From Clostridiales bacterium (GTDB taxonomy: Bacteria > Bacillota > Clostridia > Lachnospirales > Lachnospiraceae): 64,000 bases of DNA. The stretch spans positions 82,092 through 146,091 of the forward strand of contig JAHAFI010000003.1 in the NCBI GenBank assembly GCA_018374355.1, in the 5' to 3' direction. The notes below the pieces were generated by a model that was not told the origin of the DNA, did not search any database, and saw only the letters and a list, made by a program, of their open reading frames with translations. The position numbers were made by a program, and so were the translations under genes. Below are positions 52,901-60,303 of the stretch, one piece after another. Each line of letters opens with the position of its first letter. The first letter of the stretch is position 1.

Positions 52901-55900
52901 TGTCAAACTATGTTGGCTGGGGAGGCTTGCCGGATGCTTTTGATGAAAACAAAGCTTCCTGGAGTGACGAGTATCAGGAACTGAAAGATCTGCTTACCAA
53001 AGATGAATATGCGGCGGCAAGGGAATCCACGTTGAATGCCCATTATACCCAGCCTGTTATCATCGAGAGCATGTACCGGGTGCTTCAGAACCTGGGGTTT
53101 GAAAAGGGAAACATCCTGGAACCGTCCATGGGCGTAGGAAACTTTTTTGGAATGCTTCCGGACAAGTTACAGCAGTCCCGGCTTTATGGAGTGGAACTGG
53201 ACAGCATCAGCGGCAGGATCGCAAAACTGCTTTATCCGAACGCTGATATCCAGATCAAAGGATTTGAAAAGACCGATTATCCCAATGACTTCTTTGATGT
53301 GGCAATCGGAAATGTCCCTTTTGGTTCCTATAAAGTGAATGACCGTCAGTATGACAAGTATCATTTTATGATTCACGACTATTTCCTTGCAAAGACCATT
53401 GACCAGTTACGACCGGGTGGCGTGGCTGCCCTGATCACAACCAAGGGAACCATGGATAAAGCATCGCCGGAGGTAAGGAAGTATCTTGCAGAGAGGGCAG
53501 AGCTTCTCGGTGCGATTCGTCTTCCGAACAATGCCTTTAAGGCGAATGCAGGAACCGAAGTCAGTGCAGACATTCTATTTTTCCAGAAGAGGGAGAGCAT
53601 TTCCATGGAAGAGCCGGAATGGGTTGCTCTTGGAGAGGATAAGAATGGGATTACCATAAACCAGTATTTTATTACCCATCCGGAAATGGTACTTGGAACG
53701 ATGGCAGAGGTATCCGGACCATATGGCATGGAGACTGCCTGCCTTCCGCTGGAAGGGGCAGATCTGGCAGAACAGCTGGAAGATGCCGCATCGAAAATCC
53801 ATGGAACGATGGTTCCCGCAGTAACGGCAGAAACAGAACTGGATGAGATCATGGAAAGCATTCCTGCAGATCCAGCTGTCCGGAACTACAGTTTTACTGT
53901 GGTGGATGACCAGATCTATTACCGGGTAAATTCCCTGATGAATCCGGTGAAACTGCCGGCAGCTACGGCGGAACGTGTAAAGGGTATGGTAGAGATCCGT
54001 GAGGTAGTCCGGGACTTGATCGCCCTGCAGATGGAGGAAGATGCAACGGATGAGGAGATACAGGAACTTCAGGTTAAACTGAATCAGGTCTATGATGCCT
54101 ACACGGAAAAATACGGGGTCATCGGAAGCAATGCGAACAAACGGGCATTCTCCGATGACTCTTCTTATTGTCTGCTTTGTTCGTTGGAGGATCTTAATGA
54201 AGATGGTACGTTGAAACGGAAAGCGGATATGTTCACCAAGCGGACGATTAAGAAAGCAGTAGCTGTGACCAGTGTGGAAACTGCGGCAGAAGCCCTGACG
54301 ATTTCCCTGAATGAAAAAGCCAGGGTTGACCTTCCGTATATGGCAGGGCTGACAGGGAAGCCGGAAGAGAAAGTTGCAGAAGAACTGACAGGAGTAATCT
54401 TTCGGGATCCGGTCAATGGACAGTGGGAGACTGCAGATGAATATTTATCCGGTAATGTCCGGGAGAAGCTGAAAACGGCAAGAATCTTTGCGGAAAACCA
54501 TCCTGAATTTACCCGCAATGTACATGCTTTGGAACAGGTGCAGCCGGTAGACCTGGATGCATCAGAGATTGAAGTCCGTATCGGAGCCACATGGATCGCC
54601 CCGGAAATATACCGGGATTTTATGGAAGAACTATTTGATACCCCAGGTTATCTGGTTGAAAGGGTAATTGATATCCGGTATTCGGAAGCCAGCGGTGCAT
54701 GGAATATCAGCGGTAAAAATGCGGACAGTGACCGGAATGTGCTGACCATAGCGACGTATGGAACCAGCCGGATCAATGCCTATAAGATTCTGGAAGAAAC
54801 CCTGAACTTAAAAGATGTACGGATCTATGACACAAAGATTGATGCAGAGGGAAATGAAATCCGTGTATTGAATAAAAAAGAAACCATGCTGGCAACCCAG
54901 AAACAGGATGCAATCAAGGAAGCATTTAAGGACTGGATCTTCAGGGACCAGGAACGGAGGGAAAAACTGTGCCGGATTTATAATGAACGTTTCAATTCCA
55001 TCCGTCCCAGGGAATACGATGGCAGCCATCTGACCTTTCCGGGGATGAATCCGGAAATAGAGCTCCGCCCGCACCAGAAAAATGCGGTAGCCCATCAGCT
55101 TTATGGGGATAATGTCCTGCTTGCCCATGTAGTGGGAAGCGGAAAGACCTATGAGATGGTAGCCGCAGCTATGGAAAGCAAACGCCTTGGCATTGCCCAG
55201 AAAAGCCTCTTTGTGGTTCCGAACCACCTGACAGAACAGTGGGGAGCCGAATTTCTGCAGCTTTATCCGGGAGCCAATATCCTTGTGGCAACGAAGAAAG
55301 ATTTTGAACCGGCAAACCGCAAGAAGTTCTGTGCCAGAATCGCAATGGGCAGCTACGATGCTGTGATCATCGGGCATTCCCAGTTTGAGAGGATTCCCTT
55401 ATCGGAAGAACGCCGGAAAAAGGTCATCGAAGAGCAGATTGAAGAACTGGAAGCAGGGATTCAGGCGGCAAAGTATGAGGTTGATGGAAGCCGTTTTACA
55501 GTAAAACAGTTGGAAAAGACAAAGAAAAGTCTCAGGAGACGTCTGGAAAAACTGGAGAACAAAGAGAAAAAGGATGATGTGGTCACGTTTGAGGAACTTG
55601 GGGTAGACCGTCTGTATGTGGATGAAGCCCATTATTACAAAAATGCGTTCCTTTACACAAAAATGAGGAATGTGGCAGGCATTGCCCAGAATGAAGCCCA
55701 GAAATCGGCGGATATGTTCAACAAATGCCAGTATCTGGATGAGATCACCGAAGGGAAAGGTATTACATTTGCAACTGGCACACCAGTCAGCAACAGTATG
55801 ACGGAACTTTATACCATGCAGCGTTACCTGCAGTATGGCAAACTGAACCGGATGGGACTGGGGCATTTTGATTCCTGGGCATCCACCTTTGGTGAAGTTG

Positions 55901-57609
55901 TGACCAGTATCGAGCTGGCTCCGGAAGGTACCGGATACCGGGCAAAATCCAGGTTTTCCAGATTTTACAATATCCCGGAACTTATGAGTATGTTTAAGGA
56001 GATTGCCGATATTAAGACGGCAGACCAGCTGGAACTTCCGGTGCCGGAAGCAGAATATGAAACGGTGGTACTAAAACCATCCGAGCATCAGAAAGAGATC
56101 GTGGAAAGCCTTGGAGAACGTGCGGAAGTAATCCGGGATGGCGGTGTGGATTCCTCTGTTGACAATATGCTGAAAGTGACAAATGATGGAAGAAAGCTGG
56201 CACTGGATCAGCGTCTTGTGAATCCATTGCTCCCGGATGATGAGAACAGTAAAATTTGTGCCTGTGTAGAGAAGAGTTTTGCTATCTGGAAAGAGACCGC
56301 ATCAAAACGGTCTGCCCAGCTCATTTTCTGCGACCTCAGCACACCGAAAGGGGATGGAACCTTTAATGTTTATGATGATCTGAAAAAGAAACTCATGGCA
56401 AAAGGAGTACCGGAAGCAGAGATTGCATTTATCCATGATGCCAATACGGAAGTGAAGAAAACGGATTTATTCAATAAAGTAAAATCCGGACAGGTTCGCT
56501 TTTTACTGGGTTCTACTGCTAAAATGGGTGCAGGAACCAATGTGCAGGACCGTCTGATTGCCCTGCATCATCTGGATGTGGGCTGGAAGCCTTCTGACCT
56601 GGAACAAAGGGAAGGGCGTATCATCCGTCAGGGCAATATGAATAAGAAAGTGCATATCTATCGCTATGTGACGGAAGGAACCTTCGACAGTTACATGTGG
56701 CAGCTGATCGAAAGCAAGCAGAAATTCATTTCCCAGATCATGACCAGCAAATCCCCGGTGCGAAGCTGCGAAGATGTGGACGATACGGCATTGTCCTATG
56801 CGGAAGTAAAAGCCCTGGCAACGGGAAATCCGGCGATCAAGGAAAAGATGGCACTGGATGTGGAAGTATCGAAGCTGAAGCTGCTGAAAGCAAATTTTGT
56901 GAGCAATCATTACCGGCTGGAAGATGATATTGCGAAGAATTTCCCACAGCAGATAGCAGTACTTAAGGAAAGCATCGAAGGATATAAAGCGGATCTGGAA
57001 CAGTATCAGGCAAATAAGATCACGGATCCGGAGAGATTTGTGATGGAAGTCGGCGGCACTGTTTTTTATGAGAAAAAGGAAGCGGGAGCAGCCCTTCTTG
57101 CTGTCTGCCAGTCCATGAAACAGGCGGATGCCATGATCAATGTCGGACAGTATCAGGGATTTTCCATCCGCTTAAAGTTCGATTCCTGGAATAAGGAATT
57201 TATCCTTTCCCTGAAAAATGAAAATGTATATCGTGTCAGCCTTGGCTCCGATGAAAACGGAAATATCATCAGGATCAATAACGCATTGGAGGCAATCCCG
57301 CAAAAACTGGCGGAAGCAGAGCAAAAGCTTGAGACGGTACAGGGACAGCTGAAAAATGCGATGGAAGAGGTGAAAAAACCATTCCCGAAAGAGGAAGAAC
57401 TGAACCAGAAACTGGAGCGTCTGTCAGAACTGAATGTATTGCTGAACATGGATGAAAAGGAAACTGTGATGGAAGAGGAGGAGGAGCAGGACGAGCCTGG
57501 AAAAGAAAAACGTTCTATTCATGAAAAAATCAGTGCATATAAAAAGAGTACTCAACTGGAAAATACTGAAGAAAGAATCGGGATATCAAGCGAGATTTGT
57601 ATTGGCTAA
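49912..57609 (+). CDS. Giant polyvalent protein: ArdC-like N-domain, methylase-like and SNF2-type helicase domains
   Basis: This is a 2565-residue mobile-element protein. In order: an N-terminal ArdC/LPD-like region (1-260); a disordered linker (about 296-410) read from the DNA that also encodes tnpV; two tandem similar domains (from about 416 and 646, each with DEI.DVLR or DEIDSVLR); an N6-methylase-like domain (about 950-1230) whose catalytic motif is NVPFG (near 1133) instead of NPPF/NPPY; a C-terminal superfamily 2 helicase with VVGSGKT (near 1741), DEAHYYKN (near 1903) and QREGRIIRQGN; and a coiled-coil end. The methylase may be inactive. Such proteins are thought to protect or process incoming element DNA. 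GAGGAGG at 49901-49907 fits ATG 49912 or 49918. Confidence 0.9.
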   Translation: MGMANKLYAMEQLTEEVAKDIAAKPEEWMRFLDTASSLYKYTFDEQLLIFAQRPEATAVASMEVWNKRMYRWIRKGSKGIALIDYTSGPKNRLRYVFDISDTYKVRNLGKDPALWVLPQDDRSLAADYLQRAYGLDEGDGGLAGTLYQAAQESVREWLPDAFDELKQDVQGTFLEELDEQNQEVEFRDLMTDSVWYVLLKRCGMDTEAYLSADSLRHITDFNDLRVLGHLGTAVNEICRPILMQLGRYVLMDMENDRKTVAKESEVVYNEFNTLIRESGEITPEPEIEENKEETEHERDHLQQERGLSDPGYRTGGDQGNHREIRDDAEGISEEPQESQVQHTGTAEQAGQPSDGSGQRSQTESGRPDHAASGERPGTGEISRQHGLDTSHEPDPGTGRGTGSSGDYIQLSLFPTEEEQFGEIRKAAAALTQPAAFFVSDEIVDDVLRTGSGRKNTLFHITAKLVEGIDHEELRSFLIQEYGTGGKGFEFSGQKFSVWYDGDGMRFRRGESARRGYDRMLTWEEAANRIQDMYDAGTYVSNVIMQNSIKVECDELSSLLALHFRDTGAIRGIYSHTETTERFRAGLDDREQTREYYQMLVELERDMERHPENYMRYQIRNNPIYKQRVYDLGRTLDWSRQKETVTPPEMAFITQDEIDSVLRRGGNIAGGRNRIYEFFMEHHDEKETADFLKHEYGDGGCTPGIQGSDLSDEWHDAKGIRLSKGQISNPSLRTVIKWKQAALRTRQLIRMDDFLSPEELEKYEERQEAQRLADMEEVKQSLGTEEVPEEIEEVHEEVPAEENVEDKPEESGQPLRAEDVQNLVLVNRQYSSVSRTTEYDFTCEIRGEQDILHYTVEYHDDGEGFTIHTEKDDIWERMSEPELERLEMVLEREALYFQYHEDIENAANLEELREVSYSIMENESVYFQQISERVWNEYGERERALSAEIPAVNFHITDDQLGYGTAKEKFRANVMAIQVLKKCESENRYASPEEQEILSNYVGWGGLPDAFDENKASWSDEYQELKDLLTKDEYAAARESTLNAHYTQPVIIESMYRVLQNLGFEKGNILEPSMGVGNFFGMLPDKLQQSRLYGVELDSISGRIAKLLYPNADIQIKGFEKTDYPNDFFDVAIGNVPFGSYKVNDRQYDKYHFMIHDYFLAKTIDQLRPGGVAALITTKGTMDKASPEVRKYLAERAELLGAIRLPNNAFKANAGTEVSADILFFQKRESISMEEPEWVALGEDKNGITINQYFITHPEMVLGTMAEVSGPYGMETACLPLEGADLAEQLEDAASKIHGTMVPAVTAETELDEIMESIPADPAVRNYSFTVVDDQIYYRVNSLMNPVKLPAATAERVKGMVEIREVVRDLIALQMEEDATDEEIQELQVKLNQVYDAYTEKYGVIGSNANKRAFSDDSSYCLLCSLEDLNEDGTLKRKADMFTKRTIKKAVAVTSVETAAEALTISLNEKARVDLPYMAGLTGKPEEKVAEELTGVIFRDPVNGQWETADEYLSGNVREKLKTARIFAENHPEFTRNVHALEQVQPVDLDASEIEVRIGATWIAPEIYRDFMEELFDTPGYLVERVIDIRYSEASGAWNISGKNADSDRNVLTIATYGTSRINAYKILEETLNLKDVRIYDTKIDAEGNEIRVLNKKETMLATQKQDAIKEAFKDWIFRDQERREKLCRIYNERFNSIRPREYDGSHLTFPGMNPEIELRPHQKNAVAHQLYGDNVLLAHVVGSGKTYEMVAAAMESKRLGIAQKSLFVVPNHLTEQWGAEFLQLYPGANILVATKKDFEPANRKKFCARIAMGSYDAVIIGHSQFERIPLSEERRKKVIEEQIEELEAGIQAAKYEVDGSRFTVKQLEKTKKSLRRRLEKLENKEKKDDVVTFEELGVDRLYVDEAHYYKNAFLYTKMRNVAGIAQNEAQKSADMFNKCQYLDEITEGKGITFATGTPVSNSMTELYTMQRYLQYGKLNRMGLGHFDSWASTFGEVVTSIELAPEGTGYRAKSRFSRFYNIPELMSMFKEIADIKTADQLELPVPEAEYETVVLKPSEHQKEIVESLGERAEVIRDGGVDSSVDNMLKVTNDGRKLALDQRLVNPLLPDDENSKICACVEKSFAIWKETASKRSAQLIFCDLSTPKGDGTFNVYDDLKKKLMAKGVPEAEIAFIHDANTEVKKTDLFNKVKSGQVRFLLGSTAKMGAGTNVQDRLIALHHLDVGWKPSDLEQREGRIIRQGNMNKKVHIYRYVTEGTFDSYMWQLIESKQKFISQIMTSKSPVRSCEDVDDTALSYAEVKALATGNPAIKEKMALDVEVSKLKLLKANFVSNHYRLEDDIAKNFPQQIAVLKESIEGYKADLEQYQANKITDPERFVMEVGGTVFYEKKEAGAALLAVCQSMKQADAMINVGQYQGFSIRLKFDSWNKEFILSLKNENVYRVSLGSDENGNIIRINNALEAIPQKLAEAEQKLETVQGQLKNAMEEVKKPFPKEEELNQKLERLSELNVLLNMDEKETVMEEEEEQDEPGKEKRSIHEKISAYKKSTQLENTEERIGISSEICIG
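50798..51142 (+). CDS. tnpV: TnpV-family protein nested out of frame inside the helicase gene
   Basis: This 114-residue ORF lies wholly inside the helicase gene in another frame. It has its own strong ribosome site (AAGGAGG 50782-50788, 9 bases before ATG 50798). The product starts MREITYSRNGDYLIPDIEL and ends with a helix RIRAQAEELVVREIIYN; this matches the transposon-encoded TnpV family I know from clostridial elements (RE.TY...GDYYIPDI, IGKYG, AMN.IR..AEE). In the helicase frame the same DNA gives only low-complexity Gly/Glu/Arg/Gln-rich sequence, so TnpV is the constrained reading here. Its function is unknown. Confidence 0.78.
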   Translation: MREITYSRNGDYLIPDIELEETRGTIGKYGMMRKEYLRNHKKARFSILALQNRLDSHLMEVDSEARQKVEDLTMQLLEKDPAPEKSADSMAWTRHMNRIRAQAEELVVREIIYN

Positions 57610-57722
57610 ATAATGGTATGCAAGAGAATGAAAATAATGTAAAATAAAGGCAGGTTTTGAAAAAAATGAATGTATCGGCTTGAAGTGCCAAACTTGCATT
57701 TCAAGTTGAGTAAGGAGATTAT

Positions 57723-58690
57723 ATGGCTGATCAAATGACAAATGAAGTGATAGACCAGGAAACTGCGGAAGCACAGATGGTAGAAGTTGTACAGCCTGCT
57801 ATTGAAAAACTAATTTATGTCATCCGTGACAAACAGGTTATGATAGATAGTGATCTTGCAATGCTTTATCATGTGGAGACCAAGCGGTTGAATGAGGCTG
57901 TAAAAAGAAATATCGCCCGGTTTCCAGAAGAATTCCGGTTTCAACTGACAGAAAAAGAAACAGAGAGTTTGAGGTCGCAAATTGCGACCTCAATGGAAAG
58001 TAACGGGAACAATGAGAAAAAAGGCGGAAGAAGATATCTGCCATATGCCTTTACAGAGCAGGGAATTGCTATGCTTTCTGCAGTACTCAGAAGTGACGTA
58101 GCCATTCAGGGCAGTATTAATATCATGAATGCTTTTGTAGAGATGAGGCGTTTTATTGCCAATAATGCTCTGCTTTTTGAGCGTATCAGTAATGTTGAAT
58201 TAAAAAGTTGGAATACCAGAAAAAAACTGATGAAAAGCTCGAGCAGATATTTGAGTACATAGCTGATCATGAGGAGTCAAATCAAAAGGTATTTTTTGAT
58301 GGGCAAATATATGATGCTTTCAGCTTGATTGTAAGTCTGATTCAAAAAGCAGAAAAAGAAATTACTTTAATTGACGGCTATGTCGATGTAGGAACGTTGA
58401 ACCTGCTTTCAAAGAAAAAAGATAATGTAACCGTTACAGTATATACGTTAAAAAGGACAAAACTGTCAAAAACGGATGTTGATAATTTTAATATGCAGTA
58501 TCCAACATTGGATGTGAAATATACGAACGTATTTCATGACCGCTTTTTAATCCTTGACAGGAAAACGGCGTATCATATAGGAGCATCGCTAAAAGATGCT
58601 GGAAAGAAGTGCTTTAGCATTAACCTGATTGAAGATGCCGGTATTATAAAAGATATTTTGCAGAGATTGGAGTTAGAAACGGAAGAATAG
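57723..58690 (+). pseudogene. ORF6N-domain protein with a frameshift in an A5 run
   Basis: The first frame (57723-58262) gives an ORF6N (KilA-N-like) DNA-binding domain: IYVIRDKQVMIDSDLAMLY, NEAVKRNIARFPEEF and FTEQGIAMLSAVLRS. It then falls into out-of-frame sequence (SWNTRKKLMK...). A second frame (from about 58208 to 58690) continues as EYQKKTDEKLEQIFEYI and a phospholipase-D-like C-terminal half (HDRFLILD, HIGASLKDAGKK). Adding one A in TTAAAAAGTTGG (58200-58210) would restore a 320-residue-scale protein. It is a frameshift mutation, a sequencing error or, less likely, slippage. The family is common in phages and conjugative elements. Confidence 0.8.
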
Positions 58691-58697
58691 AAGGGAG

Positions 58698-59462
58698 ATG
58701 GTTCCGCTGTCCCGGAAGAACCATAAAATGATTGATGGCAAACTTCTTCAGACGGATAAGAAGTATTCTCATCTGAAACTGAAACAAAAGGAAAAAATAG
58801 CTGAATGGATGTATCTGGAGACAAAGGCATATTATGAGAAAAACTATACATTTCCTGGGGATAAGCAAATCGGGGATGTTATCTCAAAAGTATATGATCG
58901 GATCACCGACGCAGACATATGGATTCCTTATGACGAAGTTGTAAAACATTATAAGAAAAAGAGGGCTGATATTAACAAACGTGTGAGACGATCCCTTAAC
59001 CAGCATGAAGAGCAGAAAACGGAAACGGTCTGCTTTATGAATCTATGTATGTTGCAGGATGGAAAAGGGAATGTACTTGCATTAGATAAAGTAAATGACA
59101 GTTATACCGGAACGACGTTCCCCGGCGGACATGTCGAAAAAGGAGAAATCTTTACAGATGCTGTTATCCGTGAAGTATACGAGGAAACTGGACTTACGAT
59201 TGAAAACCCTCTGTTCTGTGGCATATATCATTGGAATAAATCAGGTACTCATCATGTGATATTCTTGTATAAGGCAGATCGGTATTCAGGAATCTTACAT
59301 AGCTCTGAGGAAGGAAGCGTTTACTGGATTCCGATGGGAGAGTTTAAAGAAAAGGAACTTGCCACTGGGATGGAATACGTTTTGCAGATGATGGAATCTG
59401 CACAGATGAATGAGTGCTATATGCATCTGGAAGATGGGAAATATATAGGAACTTTATATTAA
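58698..59462 (+). CDS. NUDIX hydrolase with an N-terminal accessory domain
   Basis: This 254-residue protein has the NUDIX box near residues 143-165 (GGHVEKGEIFTDAVIREVYE, then ETGL), with sequence closest to 8-oxo-dGTP diphosphatase-like members. The first 100 residues (KLKQKEKIAEWMYLETKAYY and DVISKVYDRITDAD regions) form an extra helical domain, possibly DNA- or protein-binding, which I cannot name. AAGGGAG directly abuts ATG 58698, so the true start may be ATG 58728. A terminator lies just after it at 59476. Confidence 0.82.
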   Translation: MVPLSRKNHKMIDGKLLQTDKKYSHLKLKQKEKIAEWMYLETKAYYEKNYTFPGDKQIGDVISKVYDRITDADIWIPYDEVVKHYKKKRADINKRVRRSLNQHEEQKTETVCFMNLCMLQDGKGNVLALDKVNDSYTGTTFPGGHVEKGEIFTDAVIREVYEETGLTIENPLFCGIYHWNKSGTHHVIFLYKADRYSGILHSSEEGSVYWIPMGEFKEKELATGMEYVLQMMESAQMNECYMHLEDGKYIGTLY

Positions 59463-59475
59463 GTTATGGCGTTTG

Positions 59476-59503
59476 CCGGCAGTGAAATATCTGCCGGTTT
59501 TTT
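59476..59503 (+). terminator. Intrinsic terminator between NUDIX and sortase genes
   Basis: CCGGCAG pairs with CTGCCGG around TGAAATAT, followed by six T. It lies upstream of the preferred srtB start and argues against an earlier one. Confidence 0.85.
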
Positions 59504-59525
59504 CATGCCCGGAAGGAGGCGCTAT

Positions 59526-60290
59526 GTGAGGAAAGCAGAAAAAGTAATGTTAATTGTGTTTCTGGTAATTTCGGTGATCTGCGGGAAATTCCTCTTGGAT
59601 TACTGGAAAGATTCTTATGACAACAGACAGAATTACCAGCAGGTGGAAGAGATTGCGTTTCCGGAAAAAGATACAGAGGATGAAAAATCAGAATCCAACG
59701 AGGATAATACAATGACAGAGATAGATGATTTTGATTATCAGGCATTGCTGGATGAAAATGCGGACTGCATCGGTTGGCTGAAGATTGCTGATACCGATAT
59801 CAGTTACCCGGTTGTGCAGGGAAAAGATAATGAGTTTTATCTCCACCATGATTTTCAAAAGAACTATGCTACTTGTGGAACACTGATGCTGGACTGCCGA
59901 AATGATATTGATGCCGGGCAGGAACATTTAATAATTTATGGACATCAAATGAAAGATGGCAGCATGTTCAAGCAATTAAATGGGTATAAAGAAGAAGCGT
60001 TTTATCATGAGCATAAAGAGATCACGCTATATCTGGAAAACCAGAAATACCAGTATGAAGTGGCTGCTGTGTATGTGACGAATGTGGCACAAAGCGGCGG
60101 TTATTATGATTATTTACACAAAGAAACACGAAAACAACAGATGGATTATTTGCAGAAAATGGCAGCTTATCAGCTTTATCCGACGGGAGTTACCGTCCGG
60201 GAAGAAGATGAGCTGCTTTCTTTATCTACCTGTGAATATTCCAGCACCAACGGCAGGCTGATTGTCCTTGCAAGAAGAATTGGACAGTAG
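59526..60290 (+). CDS. srtB: Class B sortase
   Basis: This 254-residue transpeptidase anchors surface proteins to peptidoglycan. It has an N-terminal membrane segment (VMLIVFLVISVICGKFLLDY), then the sortase fold with catalytic His140 (IYGHQMKDG), Cys236 (LSTCEYS) and Arg in GRLIVLARR. The start is GTG 59526 with AAGGAGG at 59513-59519; an ATG at 59466 lies before a terminator and has no ribosome site. The natural substrate may be the NPKTGD protein at 45753-47450, which has lost its 5' end. Confidence 0.92.
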   Translation: MRKAEKVMLIVFLVISVICGKFLLDYWKDSYDNRQNYQQVEEIAFPEKDTEDEKSESNEDNTMTEIDDFDYQALLDENADCIGWLKIADTDISYPVVQGKDNEFYLHHDFQKNYATCGTLMLDCRNDIDAGQEHLIIYGHQMKDGSMFKQLNGYKEEAFYHEHKEITLYLENQKYQYEVAAVYVTNVAQSGGYYDYLHKETRKQQMDYLQKMAAYQLYPTGVTVREEDELLSLSTCEYSSTNGRLIVLARRIGQ

Positions 60291-60303
60291 GAGGAGAATG
60301 AAT

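Noticed and set aside
58195..58215. Programmed -1 frameshifting in the ORF6N gene
   Set aside because: Only a five-A run with no standard slippery heptamer and no clear downstream stimulator; a mutation or sequencing error is simpler.
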